Source of the DNA: Candidatus Latescibacterota bacterium
GTDB lineage: Bacteria > Latescibacterota > UBA2968 > UBA8231
Assembly (NCBI GenBank): GCA_007136405.1
Contig: SLHA01000015.1
Span: forward strand, 1 to 44,529
DNA: 44,529 bases
Direction of reading: 5' to 3'
The notes under the pieces are model-generated. The model did not search any database. It was given only the letters and a program-made list of their open reading frames with translations, and was not told the origin of the DNA. The position numbers and the translations under genes are program-made. Shown here in pieces: positions 18,439 through 26,907 of the stretch. Position 1 is the stretch's first letter. Each line of letters starts with the position of its first letter.

Positions 18439-19005
18439 ATGAGAACCGTCTGGTGGGTACTGATCGGTATCGCCGTACTCGTACTGCTGTTGTTTGGGAC
18501 GTACTACTCGACGTATAACGATATCGTGCGCCTGGATGAAGGGATCGACGGCTCCTGGGCCCAGGTGGACAACGTGTTGCAGCGGCGGTACGACCTGATT
18601 CCCAACCTGGTCAACACGGTCAAAGGCTACGCGGCTCACGAACGCGAACTGCTGGAAGAGGTGACCCGGCTACGCAGTCAGTGGGCCTCGGCTGGAAGCA
18701 TGCAGGAGAAGGTGGAGGCGGCCGAGGCCATGGAGGGCGCTCTGGCGCGCCTGATGGTGGTAGTGGAGAACTACCCGGACCTCAAGGCCAATCAGAACTT
18801 CCTGGCCTTGCAGGATGAACTTGCGGGCACCGAGAACCGCATAGCCGTGGAGCGGCGGCGTTACAACGATGCCGTGCGTCAGTACAACACCCGTATCCGC
18901 GCCATTCCGGGCGCGTGGGTTGCCGGAATGAGCGGATTCGAGCGTAGCGACGCGTATTTCGAGGCAGCAGCCGCAGCCAGAGAAGCCCCCCGGGTGCAGT
19001 TTTGA
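18439..19005 (+). CDS. lemA: LemA family protein
   Basis: A 188-residue protein with one N-terminal membrane span (about 5-25) and a long four-helix coiled domain outside. Diagnostic segments are YNDIVRLDEGIDGSWAQV, the VLQRRYDLIPNLVNTVKGYA helix, and ENRIAVERRRYNDAVRQYN. The start at 18439 has AAGGAG 8 bases upstream; an earlier in-frame start lacks one. LemA proteins are common but of unclear function; many lie next to TPM/YgcG genes, which is the case here. The nucleotidyltransferase-like gene ends 91 bases upstream on the same strand. Confidence 0.94.
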   Translation: MRTVWWVLIGIAVLVLLLFGTYYSTYNDIVRLDEGIDGSWAQVDNVLQRRYDLIPNLVNTVKGYAAHERELLEEVTRLRSQWASAGSMQEKVEAAEAMEGALARLMVVVENYPDLKANQNFLALQDELAGTENRIAVERRRYNDAVRQYNTRIRAIPGAWVAGMSGFERSDAYFEAAAAAREAPRVQF

Positions 19006-19071
19006 ACCTGCGGTGTGGGTCGCGTCGAAGCGCTCGCCACGTTAGGGGCGGCCGGTCTGACTGCGGACCGA

Positions 19072-20223
19072 TCATCCGGGAGACAGCCTGACCGGTTTTC
19101 CGGTAACGATCGACTCTCTTCCCGCCTCGGCGCAGGCCGTCGCGCGGTTGATGTCGGCCAAGCCGGCATTGACGGGAAGCGCGCCGCGTCCGACGGCGTC
19201 GCAGAATGATACCAGCGCCGCGCCCCAGCCTTTGTCCTGACAGTAGTTGATCTGGGGCCACGGTGGATCGCCCGACATCGCCGCAAAGCGTTGCCAGGCG
19301 GCTGCGTCGCCGGAGTCGGCCAGCACACCGCTGCGTTCCATGGCAGCAGCGTACCGCTGGCGCAGCGCCAGACAGGCCTCCACACCGCGCTCGGCGAATG
19401 CCTTGACATGGGCGTTGTCGCAGTCGTCGTACGGTCTGCCGGCAAAGCACGCGCGTTCCGGCAGGCCCTTCAGACCGTGAGTGCGCACCTCGACAAAGTC
19501 ATCCATCTCCACTGCGCCGTGGTCGAGCACGGCTTCCAGGCGTTCCTTGCACTGGGCCATCGAACCATAGCTGGAGGACAAGATGGTGCCGCGGCTGCCA
19601 TCGGCGAAGCTCATGGTGACCAGAGCGTCGTTGAAACGCGCCTCCACGGTGTGCACCTGGACGGGTTCGGCGCCGACGAGATGATGCAGCAAGTCGAAGA
19701 TGTGGACCACCTCCACCAGCAGTCTGTCCGCCTTTTTCCAGTTCTGTGCCGGCGGCCGTACGCGGTCGTCATCGCTGATGCGATAGAAGATGGAGACCGG
19801 TCCGCTGGCGGCAGCAAAGGCCTGCCGGACGAGCGCCGTGGCGGGCGCAAACCGCCGGTTGAATCCCACAGCCACCGCACAAGCGTGCTGGTCGGCCAGA
19901 CGCTGCAACTCCTGTCCCTCCGCCAGGGTTGCCGTCACCGGCTTCTCGACATACAGCGGCCTGCCAGCAGCCACGCTGGCCCGCACGATCTCCGGATGCA
20001 GTGTCGGAACCACACCGGCGACCACCAGCTCTACCTGGGGGTCCTGGATCACGGCGCGCCAGTCGGTGCTCGTGCGCGCCGGAGCATAACGTGCCGCTAC
20101 CCGATCCAGGGCTGTGCGGTTCAGGTCGGCCAGGTGATGCAGCTCGAGTCCCGGGCTGCGGTGGATCGTCTGAATGTGCTGGCGGCTCATGAACTGTCCG
20201 CAGCCGATAACCCCGATACGCAT
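19072..20223 (-). CDS. Gfo/Idh/MocA family oxidoreductase (1)
   Basis: A 383-residue NAD(P)-dependent dehydrogenase. The Rossmann dinucleotide loop is GVIGCGQF at the N-terminus, and the catalytic motif is VEKPVTA near residue 100, with the K-P of the family. The second domain has GFNRRFAP and a VEVVHIFDLLHHLVG helix carrying the usual H-x-x-D-like catalytic residues. The start at 20223 is chosen for GAGGT upstream. It lies 158 bases downstream of the ceramidase-like gene on the same strand. Gfo/Idh enzymes oxidise or reduce sugars, inositols and related polyols; the substrate cannot be read from sequence. This is one of three in a 6-kb block. Confidence 0.92.
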   Translation of the reverse strand: MRIGVIGCGQFMSRQHIQTIHRSPGLELHHLADLNRTALDRVAARYAPARTSTDWRAVIQDPQVELVVAGVVPTLHPEIVRASVAAGRPLYVEKPVTATLAEGQELQRLADQHACAVAVGFNRRFAPATALVRQAFAAASGPVSIFYRISDDDRVRPPAQNWKKADRLLVEVVHIFDLLHHLVGAEPVQVHTVEARFNDALVTMSFADGSRGTILSSSYGSMAQCKERLEAVLDHGAVEMDDFVEVRTHGLKGLPERACFAGRPYDDCDNAHVKAFAERGVEACLALRQRYAAAMERSGVLADSGDAAAWQRFAAMSGDPPWPQINYCQDKGWGAALVSFCDAVGRGALPVNAGLADINRATACAEAGRESIVTGKPVRLSPG

Positions 20224-20381
20224 GCTCGACCTCGCTCCGGTGTATGCCAAGACCCGTTGTAGTTGATTCTGCCGTAGGCACCCTTGCCAGGCCGGGGGAC
20301 CGCATACAACCGATAATCTGTCACCGGCATACCCCCATGTGCCGCGCCATCGGGGCGGCGGGCCCAGCCGTTACCCGCACC

Positions 20382-21860
20382 TCACAGTTGCGCCAGTATT
20401 TCGGCGGCTTTGCTCTCGAAGATCTGTTGCCATTCCGGCGCCAGTAGACAGTCGCTGTCCTCCTGCGCGCCGCCTCGGTTCCTGAGCTGATCCGCAGTCG
20501 GTGCGTAATAGATGTAACCGTTGCTGACGCCCGAAACGAAGGTGAATGGGTGCGGCGATGCCGCCTGGATGTCGAGCCCGATCTGCACGGCCAGTTCACC
20601 CGGAAAAGCGATCAGGACGAAGTCGCCGATCCGCAGGCCGAAGATCTCCGCGTCGATCGTATCGTGTTCGAGGGCGGCGATCTGCCCACGGTGCAATCGC
20701 AGCAGGTCCAGGTTCACCTGGATGCGGGTGAGCTCCTCCATCGCCCGGACGTTGGCGATATAATCTTCCAGGGCGGCCCGGTTGCGCCGATCTTGGGCGA
20801 CCAGGTGGTCCCGCCCCATGGACTGCTCGTGCAGGTAGCGGTAGGAACTGGCGGATGGGTTTTCGGGAAAGAGATGGTAGCGCGTGTACAACTGCAGGAA
20901 GCCCTTCAGATCGAGGCTAGTGCCGCGCAGTGAGTGCAGCATTCGACTCTGCTCGATTTCCAGGGACCGGATGCACGGCTCCAGATCGGCGGCCGGCAGC
21001 CGGATGGTCCGGCGGCGTGTCGCCAACCGCGCATCGACACTGCGCTGCATACCCTGCATACCCTTGATCACGCTGGATCCGAGCCTATGGCCCAGGGCTT
21101 CGGCGTTGCGCGGACTGTGGTCGTCCTTGTACCCGACAGGATTGACATCGCCGGAGCATCCCTGCAGGAAAAGAGCGACAGCGTCACCACCGATACAAGC
21201 CTCGACAGACGCGGCGGCAAAGCCGGACAGATCGGCGGTGATGCCGTCGTTAGGCACGCCCTGAATCGGATGGCAGGCGAAATGGAAGAGGACGGCCAGG
21301 CTCCGTCCGTCCATTCGGTCCAGCCGGAGCAGCCCGATCCGGGGATCGACCGGTCCGGTATCGACGATCTGTTCGTCGGGCGGCAGTGCGTAAGCATGCC
21401 GCACATCCGCCTCGCTTCCGTTGCGCAGACGCAGGCGCCGGTTTTCCATGATCCGGTCCTCGTGGCCGACTCCGACTAGCACCCGGACCGGAACCATGGA
21501 CCTCACGGCTGCAGTCACCGCCTCAACGGTACGTCGTTCCGCGTCGGCGCAGACGAGACCGTGGCAGTGACTGGCATTGATCAGCACCTGGTCCGCGGCG
21601 ATGCCCAGTTCCTGTTGCAACCGGGTGCGGACGCCACTCAGGTATTCGTGGCCGATCGGCCCGATCTCACCGATGGCCACGGCGTCCACGGTGATGATGA
21701 CCGCGTTCGTCTCCCCTTGTCGCAGGGCCAGCGCCTTGACATACAGCGGGTCATTGATGTACCCATGATCGGATGCCGTGATGTCGATTTTGGCGACTCC
21801 GGCATACAGCGCCGCAGCGCCGGGATTGCCGTGTGGTGCGGTCTCCGATACGTTGACCAT
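20382..21860 (-). CDS. Neutral/alkaline ceramidase-like hydrolase
   Basis: A 492-residue protein similar to the N-terminal domain of neutral ceramidases, and to bacterial relatives of unknown substrate. VAKIDITAS (23-31) is the family's opening strand. Likely zinc ligands are H98 and H100 (ASHCHG) and H193/H197 (FHFACHPIQG). GCSGDVNPVG (234-243) carries the loop where the ceramidase nucleophilic Ser lies. No signal peptide is visible at the chosen start, so it may be cytoplasmic, unlike secreted ceramidases. The start at 21860 has an AAGG further upstream than ideal. Its position in a sugar-dehydrogenase block suggests an amide or glycoside-like substrate rather than ceramide. A good promoter lies about 150 bases upstream. 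Confidence 0.83.
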   Translation of the reverse strand: MVNVSETAPHGNPGAAALYAGVAKIDITASDHGYINDPLYVKALALRQGETNAVIITVDAVAIGEIGPIGHEYLSGVRTRLQQELGIAADQVLINASHCHGLVCADAERRTVEAVTAAVRSMVPVRVLVGVGHEDRIMENRRLRLRNGSEADVRHAYALPPDEQIVDTGPVDPRIGLLRLDRMDGRSLAVLFHFACHPIQGVPNDGITADLSGFAAASVEACIGGDAVALFLQGCSGDVNPVGYKDDHSPRNAEALGHRLGSSVIKGMQGMQRSVDARLATRRRTIRLPAADLEPCIRSLEIEQSRMLHSLRGTSLDLKGFLQLYTRYHLFPENPSASSYRYLHEQSMGRDHLVAQDRRNRAALEDYIANVRAMEELTRIQVNLDLLRLHRGQIAALEHDTIDAEIFGLRIGDFVLIAFPGELAVQIGLDIQAASPHPFTFVSGVSNGYIYYAPTADQLRNRGGAQEDSDCLLAPEWQQIFESKAAEILAQL

Positions 21861-22011
21861 GTTGACAGACCTTTTCGGAGTGGGGCGAGTGACGACACCG
21901 GTTTCCGCAGGAAGCTGCGAGCTGCACACCGTTGCAGCCGGCCGCAAGCGGCATGATCTTCGACTGCGTCGACAACGGCGGCGCATGGAACGTACCTGTC
22001 CGACGCCATCA

Positions 22012-22040
22012 ATTATACCACAGTCAACGCCTGTCAACAA
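22012..22040 (-). promoter_or_regulatory. Promoter candidate with two GTTGAC boxes
   Basis: On the minus strand a perfect TATAAT (22012-22017) is preceded by TTGTTG at 17 bases and by TTGACA at 14 bases. GTTGAC occurs twice, 11 bases apart, i.e. on the same helix face, which also resembles a direct-repeat operator. It would drive the ceramidase-like gene with a leader of about 150 bases. Confidence 0.5.
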
Positions 22041-22076
22041 CGGCGATGGCCTTGCGGCCAAGGAGCGCATCGGGTC

Positions 22077-23168
22077 ATGACATCGACAGAGCGGTTTGTC
22101 GCCGCGCTACAGCACCGTACACCGGACCGCATCCCCCGATGCGACTACTTTCTGGATAGTTTTCCGGACGCCTGGCGACGGTACAAGGGCTTGGGCTCCG
22201 CGGCCGATCCCATGGATTACTACGGCATCGACATCACGGAGATGGTCGGCAACGAAGAGTTCATGCCCAGCCAGGCGCGGCGGCTCGCGGCTGACGGCGA
22301 CAGCGAGACCTGGGCCGACGGGTGGGGTATGATCAAGCGGGTATACAAACGGGAAACATACTTCAACCACCAGGTGGGAGCGGTGCTGGAGGATCCCGCG
22401 GCGCTGGACCGGTTGCAGTTCGATGCGGTTACCGAACCGTCGCGGTTTGCCTCCTTGCCGCAACAACTGGAACGGCACCGACGGGTCGGCCGATTCGTCA
22501 TGGCCAAGTCCGGCGGGATCTACATTCGCAGCCATTTCCTGCGCGGCGAACCAGCGCTGCTGACCGACATGGCGCTGGATCCGGGGTTTTGTGCTGCCCT
22601 TTTCGACAAAGTGGCCGACCACCTGGAGCGCATGTCCATAGAGACGCTGCGGCGCACCGGAAGCATGGCCAACGGTCTGCTGGTGTGCGACGATATGGCC
22701 GGCAATCGTGGTCCGATGTTCTCACCCGGGATGTTCGACCGGTTTTTCGCTCCGCGTTACCAGCGCATGATTCAGAATCTCAAGGCTGCGGGTTGCCAGC
22801 ATGTCTACTTCCACAGCGACGGCAACATCATGCCGATCATGGACTCTCTGGTCGCGGTGGGGTTCGAGGGCTTCAATCCGCTCGAGCCGCGCTGTGGCAT
22901 GGATGTGGTGCAATTGCGTGAGCGTTACGGCCGTAAAATCCTGCTCATGGGCGGGGTGTGTAATACCCGGATTCTGCCGCACGGCAGCAAGCGGCAGATC
23001 GAGGCCCATGTCCGGCCGCTGCTGGAGTTGGGACGGGAAGGAGGACTTGTCCTTGGCGCGGCCTCGATTTCCGGCGATATCGCTCCCGCGGCGTACGACT
23101 ACTACCATAGCCTGTGCCAGAGATACGGCAGGTACATGAGTGAATCCGATGGGGTCGATGCCGATTAA
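22077..23168 (+). CDS. Uroporphyrinogen decarboxylase-family protein (MtaA/CmuA-like)
   Basis: A 363-residue TIM-barrel protein of the UroD superfamily. It starts STERFVAALQHRTPDRIPRCDY, the N-terminal signature of the methylcobamide-methyltransferase-like branch rather than true HemE. The barrel includes VCDDMAGNRGPMFSP, and VYFHSDGNIMPI where zinc-dependent members have H-x-C; here HSDG (246-249) lacks the Cys. The C-terminal half has GGVCNTRILPHGS, as in many sugar-cluster paralogues. AGGAG lies 11 bases before the ATG. It is divergent from the ceramidase-like gene and followed 52 bases later by a Gfo/Idh gene. Without the zinc Cys it is unlikely to be a typical corrinoid methyltransferase; its reaction is unknown. 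Confidence 0.86.
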   Translation: MTSTERFVAALQHRTPDRIPRCDYFLDSFPDAWRRYKGLGSAADPMDYYGIDITEMVGNEEFMPSQARRLAADGDSETWADGWGMIKRVYKRETYFNHQVGAVLEDPAALDRLQFDAVTEPSRFASLPQQLERHRRVGRFVMAKSGGIYIRSHFLRGEPALLTDMALDPGFCAALFDKVADHLERMSIETLRRTGSMANGLLVCDDMAGNRGPMFSPGMFDRFFAPRYQRMIQNLKAAGCQHVYFHSDGNIMPIMDSLVAVGFEGFNPLEPRCGMDVVQLRERYGRKILLMGGVCNTRILPHGSKRQIEAHVRPLLELGREGGLVLGAASISGDIAPAAYDYYHSLCQRYGRYMSESDGVDAD

Positions 23169-23220
23169 CAACGCTACGATGGATCGACACTGGTGCCCAT
23201 CCTGTATCACGGAGGAGAGC

Positions 23221-24222
23221 ATGGCTTTCAGAATCTGCGTCATCGGTTGCGGGGCCTTGTCGACGCGCGCCCACGGGCCGTCCTACCGGCGATACGCCGA
23301 CCGACACCCCGATGTCGAGTTGGCTGCCTGCTGTGACCTGGATGCCGCCCGGACGGAGGCCTACCGGGTCGCCTTCGGTTTTGGCCGCGCCTATGTCGAT
23401 TTCCGTGCCATGCTCGATACCGAGCGTCCCGACGCCGTATGCCTGATGGCGCCGGTGGACAAGACCTGCGAGCTGTCCTGTGCCGTGATGAAGATGGGCT
23501 TCCCGTTGCTCATGGAGAAGCCGCCCGGACTGGACCGCGAGCAATGCATGAAGATGATCGCCGCTGCTGAAGCGTCCGGCGTGGCCAACCAGGTCGCCTT
23601 CAACCGGCGCTATGTGCCCCTGGTTCGTCATCTCAAGCAGGATCTGGACCGCCGCTGCCCGCCGGAAGATATCCAGTACCTGCGCTACGATTTCTTCCGC
23701 ATGAACCGCCGCGATCAGGATTTCTCCACCACAGCCATACACGGCATCGACACCGTCCGCTTCCTGGCGGGCTCGCCCTACCGGCGCATCCGTTTTCGCT
23801 ACCAGGAACTGGACCACCTGGGATTCGGCGTGGCCAATCTGTACCTGGACTGCGAGATGGCCTCCGGGGCCATGGCCTATCTGGATTTCTGCCCGGTCAC
23901 CGGCGTGCTGATCGAACGGGCCACGGTCAATGCGTACGACCAAACCTGGTTTCTGGAGATTCCTTTGTGGGGCGCTTTTGACGCTCCCGGTCGCTTGCTG
24001 TGCGTAACGCAGGGTACGGTTACCGAAGAAGTGGACGGCGGACTCCTGGAGGGCGCCGAACAGATGCACATTGCCTCCGGTTTCTATGATGAAAACGCCA
24101 GCTTTTTTGACGATCTGCGCGCCGGCCGGCGCCCCGTGGGTGATATCCGTTCAGGCCTGCAGTCCGTAGAGATCGCTGCGTGCCTGCGCTCACGTCGCGC
24201 CGAATATGTCGCCGCGACGTGA
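23221..24222 (+). CDS. Gfo/Idh/MocA family oxidoreductase (2)
   Basis: A 333-residue dehydrogenase. The N-terminal RICVIGCGALS is the nucleotide loop, and MEKPPGLD (the E-K-P motif) is near residue 100. Downstream, NQVAFNRRYVPLV and STTAIHGIDTVRFLAG carry the second-domain catalytic residues (H-G-I-D). The start at 23221 follows GGAGGAGAGC directly. It forms an operon with the UroD-like gene. Compared with the two other Gfo/Idh proteins of this block it shares only family motifs, so they are not recent duplicates. Confidence 0.92.
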   Translation: MAFRICVIGCGALSTRAHGPSYRRYADRHPDVELAACCDLDAARTEAYRVAFGFGRAYVDFRAMLDTERPDAVCLMAPVDKTCELSCAVMKMGFPLLMEKPPGLDREQCMKMIAAAEASGVANQVAFNRRYVPLVRHLKQDLDRRCPPEDIQYLRYDFFRMNRRDQDFSTTAIHGIDTVRFLAGSPYRRIRFRYQELDHLGFGVANLYLDCEMASGAMAYLDFCPVTGVLIERATVNAYDQTWFLEIPLWGAFDAPGRLLCVTQGTVTEEVDGGLLEGAEQMHIASGFYDENASFFDDLRAGRRPVGDIRSGLQSVEIAACLRSRRAEYVAAT

Positions 24223-24399
24223 GCGGGAAGGTGGCCAGCCGGTGCCGCTTGCCGCCATTTCCCTGGATACAGAATACCGCTGATCACCGCCGCACCGGGC
24301 GGCGACTTGCCGGGGGTTACCGGTAGCCTCTGGCTGGCTGGCTGTTCACCTGGCGGTGGCCGACCCCTCGACCCCGTCACAAGATTCCGGATTCACGCA

Positions 24400-25398
24400 T
24401 CACACAGCCACAGGTTTTCCACTGGCCGCGGACTCGTTGGCGGCGAGGGCGGTGCGCAAGGCTAACGTACTCTCTTCGATCGTTCCCAGTTCAGGCGCGC
24501 GGCCCGCACGCACACACTCCACGAAGTAGCTGATTTCGCCCAGGTAACCGTCGACCGTGGACAGCTCTGGGTGGGTGGGCACCCCGTCCTTGTACAGCGT
24601 GAACTCGCTCTGGGCCGATCCGGGATCTTCCAGATTCACCCCGGCCCGGAAAATGTACTCCAGTCCCCCGTCATCACCTCGTACGCGCAACTGCATGGTA
24701 AAGGGGTAGCCTGCGGGCATGATCATGCTGCCGCGAAAGCTCACGGACACGCCGCTGTGGTATCGCACCAGGATGTGCAGATCATCCCACGCTCCCAGAG
24801 CATTCTGATGCCCGGCGGCGGTCACTTCCCGCGGTGCGCCGAACAGCCAGTTGCAGAAATCGATGTCGTGGACGAGCAGCACCAGCGCCACACCACCGCT
24901 GCGGGCCGGATCGGGATACCATGTGGCCCAGTCCGGCGGCTGACAAATGCGCGCCGCCGAGGCGAGCCGCGGAGTACCGAGCTGTCCACCAGCCACGAGT
25001 TCGCGCGCCTTCACGTACTCCGGCCAGAAGCGCAGCAGGTGCGCCACCATCAACGTTACGCCGCGGCTGTGGACGATGTCACGGATCTGCTCGGCTTCGT
25101 CCAGGTTCAGCGCCACCGGTTTCTCCAGCAGGATCGCCTTGCCGGCAGCCGCGGCGGTCTGCACCATGGGCACATTCAGATGCGAGGGCGTGCAGATATC
25201 GATGATGTCCACGTCTTCGGCATCCAGCAGCGCGTCCAGGCTGGGATACTCCCGAGTGTTGAATTCCTGGGCGCGCTTCCGGCGGTTGGCTTCGCCAGCG
25301 CCGACGAAACCGGCAATCTCCACATCCTCGAGCTGTTTATAGGCGTTGCCATGCGTCAAACCCATGAACCCGGAACCGATGATGCCAACCTTCAACAT
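24400..25398 (-). CDS. Gfo/Idh/MocA family oxidoreductase (3)
   Basis: A 332-residue dehydrogenase. MLKVGIIGSGFMGLTH is a canonical start with the dinucleotide loop. LLEKPVALNLDEAE holds the catalytic Lys, and LLVHDIDFCNWLFG carries the H-D-x-D motif. Two ATG codons (25404 and 25398) follow AGGAG; the second gives the more normal spacing of 9. Convergent with the second Gfo/Idh gene across 177 bases. It is the last recognised member of the catabolic block; beyond it the sequence becomes mosaic. Confidence 0.92.
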   Translation of the reverse strand: MLKVGIIGSGFMGLTHGNAYKQLEDVEIAGFVGAGEANRRKRAQEFNTREYPSLDALLDAEDVDIIDICTPSHLNVPMVQTAAAAGKAILLEKPVALNLDEAEQIRDIVHSRGVTLMVAHLLRFWPEYVKARELVAGGQLGTPRLASAARICQPPDWATWYPDPARSGGVALVLLVHDIDFCNWLFGAPREVTAAGHQNALGAWDDLHILVRYHSGVSVSFRGSMIMPAGYPFTMQLRVRGDDGGLEYIFRAGVNLEDPGSAQSEFTLYKDGVPTHPELSTVDGYLGEISYFVECVRAGRAPELGTIEESTLALRTALAANESAASGKPVAV

Positions 25399-25404
25399 GG
25401 TCAT

Positions 25405-25799
25405 TCTCTCCTGTTGACTGGGACGGTACCGACAGCATGAATTCACACCCTGGCCTGGGCTTCGTCCGTGGTAAAGGCCACACCGGTACACGGCTTGACC
25501 AGCGCGCCGACAGGTGTCAGGCGGGACACTGGCGCTTGTGTCTCGGCGCTCATGCTCACCTTGCCGAATTTCGCCTTCAGTACGCAGTTGCGCAACCTGG
25601 GCTTCAGGGCGCCAATGCAGCTGCCTGGGTTATGGATGTGACTTGGTCGTCTGTCGTAGTTTCAGCAAAGCCGAAGAGGTCACCCATATCGGGGCGGACA
25701 AGATCACATAGCAAGCGCGGTGGTAGCTGTGGCGCCGTGCCACAGCTACCACCGCGCCACTAAGACCATCGGATGGGTGTGCGGTCAGGGAGGTCAAGC
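25405..25799. other. Gap with a possible decayed gene tail
   Basis: No intact gene is seen. From about 25637 to the TAG at 25709-25711 the plus-strand frame ending KAEEVTHIGADKIT has mostly G or C at third positions, as true genes here do. Just upstream a different frame (LQYAVAQPGLQGANAAAWVMD) looks equally protein-like. This would fit a frameshifted, decayed gene whose stop is 4 bases before a perfect hairpin. I do not recognise its family. Confidence 0.3.
25715..25757. terminator. Perfect 19-bp hairpin
   Basis: Arms 25715-25733 and 25739-25757 are exact reverse complements with a 5-base loop. It is the longest perfect stem noticed in the window. No T-run follows on either strand. It lies 4 bases after the stop of a possible decayed gene and 43 bases before the next start codon. 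Confidence 0.65.
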
Positions 25800-26054
25800 A
25801 TGGGCAACTCCATGAAACCGGTCTGCCGCCAAGACCCGATGAGGAACTGGGAAATCAGCAGCGGCGGCCAGAAGCTGTACCACAACCTCGAGGCGCGGCC
25901 GCAGTGGGCTGGCCAGCTTCGGGACCCGGGCACGAGCCTGAGCGCCGAACTGCTGCGAAACCCGTCGAATCGGCTGCGGCCGCTGCCCGGCCGTTTGCGG
26001 TCATCCTGCAACCTTGATGTTGTCATGGATGTCCGTCACACCGCCGGTGAATAG
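25800..26054 (+). CDS. Small protein of unknown function
   Basis: An 84-residue frame beginning MGNSMKPVCRQDPM. GGGAGG precedes the ATG with 6-base spacing. About 85% of its first 60 codons end in G or C, as real genes here do. It is basic, rich in Arg and Pro, with KLYHNLEARPQWAGQL in the middle; no membrane span or signal peptide is visible. The last 54 bases overlap the end of the opposing BON gene. I do not recognise the family. It may be a genuine small protein or the surviving start of a longer, lost gene. Confidence 0.42.
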   Translation: MGNSMKPVCRQDPMRNWEISSGGQKLYHNLEARPQWAGQLRDPGTSLSAELLRNPSNRLRPLPGRLRSSCNLDVVMDVRHTAGE

Positions 26055-26669
26055 AGCGGCTTCGTAGGCAGCGTGACGCGCCGACCACATACGCACGGTA
26101 CCAGTCAGCGTGACGGCACCGTGGTCGACCACCACGGTGATGTCGTCGGCGTTCACGAGGGTGCTGCGCTCGAGCTCGGCGACGATTTCCTCCGCGATCG
26201 CCTGGTCCCGTAGGTCGCCGCCCGGCACTACGGTGAGCTCGTTGACCACCTCCACTACCCCGGCAAGGTCATTGACCAGGTTTTCCGCCCGCATCTTCTT
26301 CCAGAAGGCATCGACCGAACCCCGTAGCGTGAGGCGTCCGGCTTCCACGGAGACCTCGATGTCCGTTGAGTCCAGATGCGGTGACCATTCGAGCACCGAT
26401 TGGGCGTTGTTGGCGATCTCGAGGTCTGCCGGCATGGTCACCACTTCTCCCGGATATATGCGGATGTCGTCGACCACTTCACTCACTCCTGCCACGTTGC
26501 GGGCATCCCAGAGGGCCGCTTCAAGCGACAGTACCGAGGGCACCGTGCCGCGCAGCGTTACCGTGCTGTTGTTCACGTCGATGTTGATCTGTGCCGCATC
26601 CACCCGGTCGTCCCAATACAGGCGATCCGTCACGTCTTTCTTGATATCTTCCGCTGGACGAAGTGCCAT
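26001..26669 (-). CDS. Triple BON-domain protein
   Basis: A 222-residue protein with three BON domains at about 5-73, 82-148 and 154-221. Each has the alpha-beta-beta-alpha-beta pattern with a V-T-L-x-G-x-V core: STVTLRGTV, GRLTLRGSV and GAVTLTGTV. No signal peptide or lipobox is present, so unlike OsmY it is probably cytoplasmic. BON domains bind phospholipid or other ligands and are common in osmotic or envelope stress proteins. GGAGG precedes the ATG at 26669. It lies downstream of the HPF/cold-shock gene on the same strand, 238 bases away, in a stress-type neighbourhood. Confidence 0.92.
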   Translation of the reverse strand: MALRPAEDIKKDVTDRLYWDDRVDAAQINIDVNNSTVTLRGTVPSVLSLEAALWDARNVAGVSEVVDDIRIYPGEVVTMPADLEIANNAQSVLEWSPHLDSTDIEVSVEAGRLTLRGSVDAFWKKMRAENLVNDLAGVVEVVNELTVVPGGDLRDQAIAEEIVAELERSTLVNADDITVVVDHGAVTLTGTVRMWSARHAAYEAALFTGGVTDIHDNIKVAG

Positions 26670-26907
26670 CGTTACCCTCCTCCGTTCGAATGGATTCCGG
26701 TTGCGATGTCCAGTACAGGTACTGTACTGGTCGTGTATCTGGAAGATTGGATATTCAGGCACCCGACACCATCGGCGACTGGCTGATTCCCGGCTTCACA
26801 GGTAACCATGGCAACGTTGGGGCAATGTGGGGACCATGTCGGCCGCGCGGCCGCACTACTGTGCCGGTCACCTGCAGCAGCTAGCGCAGACGGCCGCGTT
26901 GGCGCTG

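Noticed and set aside
19291..20262. A 323-codon open frame antisense to the first Gfo/Idh gene
   Set aside because: It is a shadow caused by high GC; the opposite strand has full Gfo/Idh motifs.
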